DNA of 5,737 nt from Chloroflexota bacterium (GTDB lineage Bacteria; Chloroflexota; Dehalococcoidia; SHYM01), in contig JACQGV010000176.1 in assembly GCA_016199375.1 (NCBI GenBank), forward strand, positions 1 to 5,737. The letters run 5' to 3'. Shown here one piece after another: positions 1 to 5,472 of this stretch. Below the pieces are notes generated by a model. The model was not told the origin of the DNA, did no database searches, and saw only the letters and a list, made by a program, of their open reading frames with translations. A program made the translations under genes and the position numbers. Within the stretch, counting starts at the first letter, position 1, and each line of letters begins with the position of its first letter.

Positions 1-100
1 GGTCACCCGCCTGGCGCGCGGCCTGCCGGCGGGCGGCGACGTGGAGTACGCCGACGAGGTGACCCTGGCCCGCGCCCTCGAAGGCCGCCGCGAGATGTGA
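1..100 (+). CDS. recR: Recombination mediator RecR, C-terminal end (5' part outside window)
   Basis: The frame starting at base 2 is open to a TGA at 98-100 and gives 32 residues. They contain the characteristic RecR tail: a [20 protein letters not shown] stretch followed by an ALEGRRE ending. In the family this segment is the end of the Toprim domain and the C-terminal strand-exchange tail that helps assemble the ring-shaped RecR clamp. RecR works with RecO (and RecF) to load RecA on SSB-coated single-stranded DNA. Everything upstream, including the zinc finger and most of the Toprim domain, lies outside the window. The stop is separated by a single base from the recO ATG at 102, which supports co-translation and fits the joint function. 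Identification rests on this short but highly conserved tail. Confidence 0.9.
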   Translation, partial: VTRLARGLPAGGDVEYADEVTLARALEGRREM

Positions 101-101
101 C

Positions 102-923
102 ATGCCAGCTCCGCGCGTCTACAAGGCCGAAGGCATCGTCCTGAAGGGCAGGGAACTGGGCGAGGCCGACCGCATCGTCACCCTACTCACCCCTACCTAC
201 GGCAAGCTGCGGGCTGTCGCCAAGGGCGTGCGCAAGCCCCGCAGCCGCCTGGCCGGGCACCTGGAGCCCCTGACCCGCGTGGCCATCCTGGTAGCCCACG
301 GCCAGAGCCTGGACATCATCGCCCAGGCCCAGACCATCGAGTCGTTCCGCCCCCTGCGGGAGGACCTGTGGCGGGCCTCCTGCGGGCTGTACCTGGCCGA
401 GTTGGTGGACCGCTTCACCGTGGAGGGGGCGGAGAGCGAGCCGGTCTACAAGCTGCTGCTGGAGACCCTCACCCGGCTGGCGCTGGCCCTTCCTGCAAAA
501 GAAGGGCGGGAGTCCCGACCTGCCGGGATGAGCGCAGCGGCCGGGCTCCTGCGCTCCTTCGAGGTGGAGCTGCTGGACCACCTGGGCTACCGGCCCGAGC
601 TGGGGCAGTGCATCGCCTGCCGCCGTGCCCTGGAGCCGGTGGAGAACTACTTCAGCTCCAGCGCCGGCGGGATGGCCTGTCCCGCCTGCCGCTACCAGGT
701 GGGGCGCACCCGGCCGGTCACGGTGGATGCCCTCAAGGTGCTGCGGCTGCTGCAGCGGCGGGACGCCACCACCCTGGGCCGGCTGCGGCTGGGGCGCGAG
801 CTGGCCTCGGAGCTGGAGCTGCTGCTGCGGGAGTACATCGCCTATATACTGGAGCGCGATGTCCACTCGACAGCCTTCCTCGACCGCCTGCGCCGCGAGG
901 AGGCTGCGTCCAGTCGGGGCTGA
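102..923 (+). CDS. recO: DNA repair protein RecO
   Basis: A 273-residue protein, slightly longer than usual for RecO (about 240-260). The N-terminal OB fold (about residues 5-82) shows the family signature GRELGEADRIVTLLT at 17-31, followed by GKLRAVAKGVRKPRSRL, a basic DNA-binding stretch. An alpha-helical domain follows, with a zinc site formed by C170, C173, C193 and C196 (two CxxC pairs around an ENYFS segment). RecO anneals SSB-coated single strands and, with RecR, helps RecA displace SSB in gap repair. The ATG follows the recR TGA after one base and has only a weak purine-rich stretch upstream (GCGAGA), so translation probably depends on coupling with recR. The linker at about residues 129-145 is longer than I expect for the family, and its bases form inverted repeats (see 487-528). 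The family call is secure. Confidence 0.94.
   Translation: MPAPRVYKAEGIVLKGRELGEADRIVTLLTPTYGKLRAVAKGVRKPRSRLAGHLEPLTRVAILVAHGQSLDIIAQAQTIESFRPLREDLWRASCGLYLAELVDRFTVEGAESEPVYKLLLETLTRLALALPAKEGRESRPAGMSAAAGLLRSFEVELLDHLGYRPELGQCIACRRALEPVENYFSSSAGGMACPACRYQVGRTRPVTVDALKVLRLLQRRDATTLGRLRLGRELASELELLLREYIAYILERDVHSTAFLDRLRREEAASSRG
487..528. repeat. Cluster of short inverted repeats inside the recO linker
   Basis: Three palindromic matches are packed into 42 bases. CCCTTC (487-492) pairs with GAAGGG (501-506) across 8 nt. CGGGA (507-511) abuts TCCCG (513-517) with one base between. TCCCG (513-517) can also pair with CGGGA (524-528) across 6 nt. The codons here (cct, gca, aaa, gaa, tcc, cga, cct) end in A or T far more often than elsewhere in recO. 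The encoded residues (about 129-143, low in hydrophobics, rich in charge, Gly and Pro) lie between two helical segments where RecO is variable. The repeats are seen directly; that they are an inserted element is inference. Chance pairing in GC-rich sequence is the alternative. Confidence 0.4.
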
Positions 924-927
924 GGAG

Positions 928-948
928 GCTCCCTCCCCCGGAGGGAGC
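928..948 (+). other. Strong hairpin in the recO-uppP gap
   Basis: GCTCCCTCC (928-936) and GGAGGGAGC (940-948) form a perfect 9-bp stem with a CCC loop, starting 4 nt after the recO stop. No T-run follows, so it is not a canonical intrinsic terminator. A second structure follows at once: GCAGG at 950-954 or at 960-964 can pair with CCTGC at 969-973, two mutually exclusive forms ending just before the uppP Shine-Dalgarno (GAGGG, 977-981). Possible roles are a 3'-end stabiliser, partial termination, or control of uppP translation. The pairing is seen; the role is inferred. Confidence 0.55.
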
Positions 949-986
949 AGCAGGAGGGTGCAGGCCATCCTGCCCCGAGGGCTGGC

Positions 987-1778
987 GTGAGCCTGCTTGA
1001 AGCCTTTGTCCTGGGCCTGGTGCAGGGCATCACCGAGTTCCTGCCCATATCGTCGTCCGGGCACCTGATCCTGGTGCCCAAGCTCCTGGGCTGGCAGCCC
1101 CACAGCCTGGCCTTCGACGTCATGCTCCATGAGGCGACCCTCCTCGCAGTGGTCGCCTACTTCTGGCGCGACTGGGTGCGGATGGCGCGGGAGCGCGCCC
1201 GGCTGCTCTGGCTGCTGGCGGCGGGCTCGGTCCCGACCGCCGTGGCAGGGGCGCTCTTCAGCGGCGCCATCGAGGAGCGCCTGCGCGGCGCCGGGGTGGT
1301 CGCGGCGATGCTCCTGTCCATCGCCGTCGTCATGGGTGCGGCGGAGGTCGTGGGGCGCAAGCGCGACGGGATGGAGCGGGTGGGCCTGGGCCGTGCCCTC
1401 TTCATCGGCTTGGCGCAGGCGCTCTCCCTGATACCGGGCGTCTCGCGCTCGGGGATAACCATCGCCGCCGGCATGTTCGGCAACCTCCGGCGGGGAGCGG
1501 CGGCGCGCTTCTCCTTCCTGCTGGGGACGCCCATTATCCTCGCCGTGGGGGTGGTGAAGCTGGCCGAGCTGGCCCGTGGCGGGGGTGGCACGGGCGGCCC
1601 TGAGGCTGGCTGGGCCGCCCTGGCGGTGGGCTTCGTGACGGCGGCGGCCGTGGGGGTCCTGGCGATCCGCTTCCTGCTCGCCTTCCTCCAGCGCCGGGGC
1701 CTGTGGTGGTTCATCGCCTATCGCCTGGCGCTGGGCGGGGTGTTGCTGGGCCTGCTGGCGACGCACGTCCTCTCCTGA
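987..1778 (+). CDS. uppP: Undecaprenyl-diphosphatase UppP (BacA family)
   Basis: An integral membrane enzyme that dephosphorylates undecaprenyl diphosphate to the monophosphate, recycling the lipid carrier for peptidoglycan and other envelope polymers; overexpression of the family gives bacitracin resistance. The 263 residues match the usual length of about 265-280. The catalytic signatures are intact: the (E/Q)xxxE motif with Q13 and E17, then FLPISSSGH with H26, and the second motif PGVSRSGIT at 150-158 with R154. Hydrophobic segments lie at about 74-96, 103-122, 136-160, 173-195, 208-235 and 241-262, and the end (YRLALGGVLLG) is typical. The start is GTG at 987, supported by GAGGG at 977-981 with 5-nt spacing. 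The 63-bp gap from recO holds hairpins but no clear promoter, so it is probably read from the recR-recO transcript. Identification is secure. Confidence 0.96.
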   Translation: MSLLEAFVLGLVQGITEFLPISSSGHLILVPKLLGWQPHSLAFDVMLHEATLLAVVAYFWRDWVRMARERARLLWLLAAGSVPTAVAGALFSGAIEERLRGAGVVAAMLLSIAVVMGAAEVVGRKRDGMERVGLGRALFIGLAQALSLIPGVSRSGITIAAGMFGNLRRGAAARFSFLLGTPIILAVGVVKLAELARGGGGTGGPEAGWAALAVGFVTAAAVGVLAIRFLLAFLQRRGLWWFIAYRLALGGVLLGLLATHVLS

Positions 1779-1782
1779 TCCG

Positions 1783-1798
1783 GCCCGCTCCGGCGGGC
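1783..1798 (+). terminator. GC-rich hairpin after uppP, possible terminator
   Basis: GCCCGC (1783-1788) and GCGGGC (1793-1798) form a perfect 6-bp stem closed by TCCG, which in RNA is a UNCG-type tetraloop with the favourable C-G closing pair. It begins 4 nt after the uppP stop and ends just before the metG promoter, a sensible place to end the upstream transcript. No T-run follows (the next bases are tcgaccgcaa), so it would be a non-canonical terminator or an RNA 3'-end protector. The stem is seen; the function is inferred. Confidence 0.45.
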
Positions 1799-1825
1799 TC
1801 GACCGCAACAGCATCGTGCTAGAAT
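1799..1825 (+). promoter_or_regulatory. Probable metG promoter with extended -10 (TGcTAGAAT)
   Basis: TAGAAT at 1820-1825 matches the TATAAT consensus in five of six positions and is preceded by TG at 1817-1818, the extended -10 arrangement. The best -35 candidate is TCGACC at 1799-1804 (four of six), but its 15-nt spacing is short, as expected where an extended -10 carries recognition. Transcription would begin near 1832, giving a leader of about 20 nt. That leader contains the metG Shine-Dalgarno AGAGGAG (1838-1844), 7 nt before the GTG at 1852. This AT-containing element stands out in a very GC-rich background, and it implies that metG begins a new operon independent of uppP. Confidence 0.62.
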
Positions 1826-1851
1826 GAACCGCTTAGCAGAGGAGTCTTTCC

Positions 1852-3531
1852 GTGCCCGAGCGCATCTTCATCGGGGTCGCTTGGCCGTACCCCAATGGGC
1901 CCCTGCACCTGGGGCACATCGCGGGGGCGTACCTGCCCGCCGATATCTTCGCCCGCTACCATCGCGTCAAGGGGAACGAGGTGCTGATGGTGTCGGGCTC
2001 CGACGCCCACGGCACGCCCGTGACCGTCCTCGCCGACAAGGAAAGTAGGACGCCCCAGGAGATATTCGAGCGTTACCACGCCAGCTTCCTCCGGTCCTTC
2101 CGTGGGTTGGGCATCAGCTTCGACATCTTCACCCACACCGACACTCCCAATCACGCTCAGACCGCCCGGGACATCTTCCTGAAGCTCTACGAGCGCGGGC
2201 ATTTCCTCAAGCAGAGGACGCGGCAACTCTATTCGCCCACCCTCAACATGTTCTTGCCCGACCGCTACGTGGAGGGCACCTGCCCTCGCTGCGGCTTCGC
2301 CCGCGCCCGCGGGGACCAGTGCGACAAGTGCGGCTCGCTCCTGGACCCTCTGGACCTGAAGGAGCCCCGCTGCAAGCTGGACGGCTCCGTCCCCGAGGTG
2401 CGCGAGACCGACCACCTCTTCCTGCGCCTGGGAGACTTCGAGGAGCGCCTGAAGGCCTGGGTGAGGAAGCAGACGCACTGGCGGTCCAACGTCCACCGCT
2501 TCACCCTGGGCTACCTGGAGGAAGGGCTCAAGCCGCGGGCGATGACCCGCGACCTGGCCTGGGGCATCCCCGTCCCCGTCGCCGGGTTCGACGGCAAGTG
2601 CATCTACGTCTGGTTCGAGGCCGTCATCGGCTACCTCTCGGCCAGCAAGCAGTACTTCCAGGAGCGGGGCGACCCGGAGGGCTGGCGCCGGTTCTGGCAG
2701 GGCCCGGAGGTCAAGAGCTACTACTTCATCGGCAAGGACAACATCCCCTTCCATACCATCATCTGGCCCGCCATCCTCATGGGGTATGGGGGCCTGAACC
2801 TCCCCTACGATGTGCCCGCCAACGAGTACCTGACCCTGGAGGGGCGCAAGCTCTCCACCAGCGAGGCCTGGGCGGTATGGGTGCCCGACTACCTGGAGCG
2901 CTATGACCCGGACCCCCTGCGCTACACCCTGTCGGTCACTATGCCCGAGTCCGGCGACCTGGACTTCACGTGGAAGGAGTTCGTGCGGCGCAACAACGAC
3001 GAGCTGGTGGCCACCTACGGCAACCTGGTGAACCGGGTGCTCACCTTCACCTACCGCAACTTCGACCGCCGGGTGCCCCGTCCCGCCCACCTGGACGCCC
3101 GCGACCAGGCCCTCCTGGCCAAGGCCAAGCACACCCTGCAGGCGGTGGACAAGGCGCTGGCCCATACCAGCTTCCGCGAGGCGGTCCGCGAGGCTTTCAG
3201 CCTGGCCCAGGAGGGGAACCGCTACCTGGAGGACCTGGCCCCCTGGAAGACGCTGCGGGAGGACCCCCAGCGCACGGCTACCACCCTGTGGGTGGCCTTG
3301 TACGCCATCGCCGCCCTGAAGACCGTCCTGGGGCCCTTCCTGCCCTTCAGCTCGGAGAAGCTGCACCATTTCCTGGGCCTGGAGGGCACCGCCGCCGGGG
3401 CCGGCTGGGCTATCCAGGAGCCCGTGCCAGGCCGTCCCCTGCGAGAGCCCGCGGCCCTCTTCAAAAAGCTGGAGGAGCAGGTGGCCCTGGATGAGCGCGC
3501 GCGCCTGGAGGCGGCCCGTGTGGGTGGATAG
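1852..3531 (+). CDS. metG: Methionyl-tRNA synthetase, class Ia, zinc-knuckle type
   Basis: A cytoplasmic enzyme that attaches methionine to initiator and elongator tRNA-Met at the cost of ATP. In the 559 residues the Rossmann fold begins with WPYPNGPLHLGHIAGAYLPAD; the HIGH motif is HLGH at 19-22. The connective-peptide domain carries one zinc knuckle with C144, C147, C157 and C160. The KMSKS loop reads KLSTS (333-337) within an EGRKLSTSEAWAVW context, so the usual second lysine is threonine; I recall this STS form from other bacterial subgroups. The helical anticodon-binding domain (about 375-545) contains the expected NNDELVATYGNLVNRVL segment. The protein ends without the C-terminal tRNA-binding (EMAP-like) dimerisation domain present in some MetRS. 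The GTG start is fixed by AGAGGAG at 1838-1844 and its own promoter. The last 14 nt overlap the next gene, suggesting coupling. Confidence 0.97.
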   Translation: MPERIFIGVAWPYPNGPLHLGHIAGAYLPADIFARYHRVKGNEVLMVSGSDAHGTPVTVLADKESRTPQEIFERYHASFLRSFRGLGISFDIFTHTDTPNHAQTARDIFLKLYERGHFLKQRTRQLYSPTLNMFLPDRYVEGTCPRCGFARARGDQCDKCGSLLDPLDLKEPRCKLDGSVPEVRETDHLFLRLGDFEERLKAWVRKQTHWRSNVHRFTLGYLEEGLKPRAMTRDLAWGIPVPVAGFDGKCIYVWFEAVIGYLSASKQYFQERGDPEGWRRFWQGPEVKSYYFIGKDNIPFHTIIWPAILMGYGGLNLPYDVPANEYLTLEGRKLSTSEAWAVWVPDYLERYDPDPLRYTLSVTMPESGDLDFTWKEFVRRNNDELVATYGNLVNRVLTFTYRNFDRRVPRPAHLDARDQALLAKAKHTLQAVDKALAHTSFREAVREAFSLAQEGNRYLEDLAPWKTLREDPQRTATTLWVALYAIAALKTVLGPFLPFSSEKLHHFLGLEGTAAGAGWAIQEPVPGRPLREPAALFKKLEEQVALDERARLEAARVGG

Positions 3532-4321
3532 CCACTGCCACCTGGACGACCGCTCTTTCACAGACCTGGACGCTGTCATCGAGCGGGCCCGCCAGGCCGG
3601 CGTGGGGATGATGGTCGCCACGGCTGAAGACCTGCCGGGCTGCGCCCGCACCCTGGCCATCGCCGAGCGCTATCCCGAGGTCTACGCCGCCGTGGGCATC
3701 CACCCCAACAAGGCGGGGGCGGCCACGCCCGGCGACCTGGCGGCGCTGCGGGAGCTGGCCCGCCATCCCAAGGTGGTCGCCATAGGCGAGACAGGGCTCG
3801 ATTTCTATCGGGATTGGGCGCCCGTGGACGCCCAGGAGCATACCTTTCGTGCCCAGCTAGAGCTGGCGGCAGAGCTGCGCCTGCCTGTGGTGGTCCACCA
3901 GCGCCGGGCCTTGGAGCAGGCCAGCGACATCCTGGAGCCCTGGGCGCGGGCCCGCCGGGCCCGGGGCGAGGCGCCGCCCTTCGGGGTGATGCACTGCTTC
4001 AGCGGCGATGCCGTGGCGGCCCAGCGCTGCCTCGACCTGGGTTTCCTCATCTCCCTCGCCGGGCCGGTCACCTTCCCCAGGGCTGAGCGCACCCGGGTGG
4101 TCGCCGGGAGTGTACCCCTGTGGGGGCTGGTGCTGGAGACCGACGCTCCCGTCCTCGCCCCTCAGGGCCGCCGTGGCCGGAGGAACGAGCCCGCCTATCT
4201 GGTCGAGGCTGCGACCGTGGTGGCTGCGGTCCGTGGCATCAGCCTGGACGAGCTGGCGCGCGCCACCACAGCCAACGCCTTGGGAATCTTCCGCCTCAGC
4301 GCAGTGGCCGCGGGGTCGTAA
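3518..4321 (+). CDS. TatD-family metal-dependent hydrolase (putative DNase)
   Basis: A 267-residue amidohydrolase-fold protein of the TatD/YcfH family, whose characterised members are metal-dependent 3'-5' exonucleases or D-aminoacyl-tRNA deacylase-like enzymes; the actual substrate here is unknown. Numbering from the GTG at 3518, all usual metal ligands are present: H6 and H8 (VDSHCHLDD), E91 (GETGLDFY), H127 (VVHQR), H159 (MHCFSG) and D209 (LETDAP). GIHPN at 60-64 and the RRNEP segment near the C-terminus are also typical. The longer frame from ATG 3491 adds nine basic residues with no well-placed ribosome site. The GTG has GGAGG at 3507-3511 with 6-nt spacing and gives the normal MWVDSHCH beginning. 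It overlaps metG by 14 nt and ends one base before the polyprenyl synthase gene, so all three are probably one transcript. Family call secure, function broad. Confidence 0.94.
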   Translation: MWVDSHCHLDDRSFTDLDAVIERARQAGVGMMVATAEDLPGCARTLAIAERYPEVYAAVGIHPNKAGAATPGDLAALRELARHPKVVAIGETGLDFYRDWAPVDAQEHTFRAQLELAAELRLPVVVHQRRALEQASDILEPWARARRARGEAPPFGVMHCFSGDAVAAQRCLDLGFLISLAGPVTFPRAERTRVVAGSVPLWGLVLETDAPVLAPQGRRGRRNEPAYLVEAATVVAAVRGISLDELARATTANALGIFRLSAVAAGS

Positions 4322-4322
4322 G

Positions 4323-5288
4323 GTGTCGAGCCCAGCGATCTATGACCCCATCGCGGCGGAGCTGGACCTGGTCATAGAGCGACTCCGCGAGCTGGCCCGG
4401 GTGGACTTCCCCTGGCTGGGCCAGATGCTGGAGCACGTGCTGCGCCAGCGGGGCAAGCAGATCCGGCCCGCCCTGTGCCTGCTCGCCGCCCGCTTCCATC
4501 CCTGCGACATGCGCCAGGTGGTGACGATGGCGGCGGCGGCCGAGCTGCTGCACACGGCGACCCTGGTGCACGACGACACGGTGGACAAGAGCGCCCTGCG
4601 GCGGGGCGACCCCACCGTGCACAGCCTTTGGGGCGACAGCACCGCCATCCTCCTGGGTGACTATCTTTTCGCCAACTCCGCCGACCTCTGCACCTCCACC
4701 GGCAACCTGCGCTGCGTCCACCTCTTCGCCTACACTGTGATGACCCTTTGCAAGGGGGAGCTGAACGAGCTGTTCAGCGCCTTCGACGTCAAGCAGACCA
4801 GGGAGCATTACCTGCAGCGCATCGAGCGCAAGACCGCCTCGCTTTTCGCCATGGCCACGGAGTCGGGCGCGCTGCTCAGCAACGCCCCGGAGGCGGAGGT
4901 CGAGGCGCTGCGGCGCTTCGGGCACCATCTGGGCCTAGCCTTTCAGATCGTGGACGACATCCTGGACTACATGGGCACGGAGGAGGACCTGGGCAAGCCG
5001 GTGGGGAACGACCTGCTGCAAGGCACCGTCACCCTGCCAGCCATCCTGCTCCTGGAGCGGGAGCCCTCCGACACCACGGTCCGCCGCGCCTGCGAGGGGC
5101 CCGACCGCGAGGCGGCGGTGCGGGAGGCCGTGGAGCGCATCCGCTCCTCCGGCATGATCGAGGAGGCTTACGCCGTGGCCCGGGGGTTCGCCGACGCAGC
5201 CCTGGCGGAGCTCAAACACCTGCCATCCTCGCCGGCGCAGGCCTCCCTCCGCGGGCTGGTGGACTACGTCCTGTCCCGCAGCCGGTAG
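4323..5288 (+). CDS. Trans-polyprenyl diphosphate synthase (long-chain, probably for quinone side chain)
   Basis: A head-to-tail prenyltransferase that extends an allylic diphosphate with isopentenyl diphosphate using Mg2+. In 321 residues: GKQIRP at 44-49 binds IPP, the first aspartate-rich motif is DDTVD at 84-88 followed by R93 and R94, K170 and T171 lie in ERKTASL, Q208 precedes the second motif DDILD at 211-215, and GKPVGND at 224-230 follows. The fifth residue before the first DDxxD is small (A79, in HTATLVHDD), which in this family leaves the chain-length pocket open and favours long products such as C30-C50. A menaquinone or ubiquinone side chain is the likely use, but a geranylgeranyl product cannot be excluded. 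The start is GTG 4323, one base after the TatD stop, with a GGGG stretch at 4312-4315. The same frame stays open back to 4008, but that part only shadows the TatD gene. Confidence 0.95.
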   Translation: MSSPAIYDPIAAELDLVIERLRELARVDFPWLGQMLEHVLRQRGKQIRPALCLLAARFHPCDMRQVVTMAAAAELLHTATLVHDDTVDKSALRRGDPTVHSLWGDSTAILLGDYLFANSADLCTSTGNLRCVHLFAYTVMTLCKGELNELFSAFDVKQTREHYLQRIERKTASLFAMATESGALLSNAPEAEVEALRRFGHHLGLAFQIVDDILDYMGTEEDLGKPVGNDLLQGTVTLPAILLLEREPSDTTVRRACEGPDREAAVREAVERIRSSGMIEEAYAVARGFADAALAELKHLPSSPAQASLRGLVDYVLSRSR

Positions 5289-5437
5289 GGGCCACCACTG
5301 GCGAGGGTCGCTGAACGAATTACCTTGTCCAACATGGTAGAGCTCCCTGGACAGTACTCGAACCTGCTGCGACCGGACCTGGTGCCCAGGCTAAGGCGGC
5401 TTCTCGCTAGTAATGGGGATGGGTTCAGCAGGGGCGA

Positions 5438-5466
5438 TTGATATTCCGCATCATTACTGCTATCAT
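5438..5466 (+). promoter_or_regulatory. Strong promoter of the toxin-antitoxin operon
   Basis: TTGATA at 5438-5443 (five of six to TTGACA) and TATCAT at 5461-5466 (four of six to TATAAT) are separated by exactly 17 nt, and TG at 5458-5459 makes the -10 an extended one. With the usual distance of about 7 nt, transcription would start at or beside 5473, the A of the antitoxin ATG. The region is clearly richer in A+T than the rest of the window. No Shine-Dalgarno precedes the ATG, which agrees with a leaderless message. Confidence 0.7.
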
Positions 5467-5471
5467 GATGC
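5448..5471. promoter_or_regulatory. Inverted repeat over the -10 element, probable operator
   Basis: GCATCAT (5448-5454) and ATGATGC (5465-5471) form a perfect 7-bp inverted repeat with 10 nt between, covering the spacer, the -10 end and the predicted start site. A further TGAT at 5439-5442 inside the -35 repeats the half-site core, and ATCATGAT at 5462-5469 is itself palindromic. Ribbon-helix-helix antitoxins bind such repeated short half-sites and repress their own operon, so binding by the downstream product is the natural inference. Confidence 0.58.
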
Positions 5472-5472
5472 T

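Noticed and set aside
183..3660. Two very long open frames on the - strand (543 and 613 codons) opposite recO-uppP and metG-tatD
   Set aside because: They mirror the GC-rich third-position pattern of the + strand genes, are made of low-complexity Gln/Gly/Ala/Arg/His-rich sequence, match no family I recognise, and lie wholly opposite confidently identified genes.
3948..3962. GGGCCCG C CGGGCCC palindrome in the TatD gene
   Set aside because: It encodes an Ala-Arg-rich stretch in a GC-rich gene where such palindromes arise by chance; nothing else points to a site.
4008..4322. N-terminal extension of the polyprenyl synthase, or a TatD-synthase overlap gene
   Set aside because: The added 105 residues are Ser/Pro/Arg/Trp-rich shadow sequence of the TatD gene; homology to prenyl synthases begins only after GTG 4323.
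5345..5375. tRNA-like T-arm on the - strand (GGTTCGAGT within the reverse complement), suggesting a tRNA or tRNA fragment used as an attachment site
   Set aside because: The flanking T stem has a mismatch at the closing pair, no matching acceptor stem is found, and no A-box or anticodon arm of the right spacing is present.
5413..5472. ATG at 5413 as the antitoxin start
   Set aside because: The 20 extra residues look unlike any ribbon-helix-helix N-terminus and the frame would span the promoter and operator; no ribosome site precedes it.
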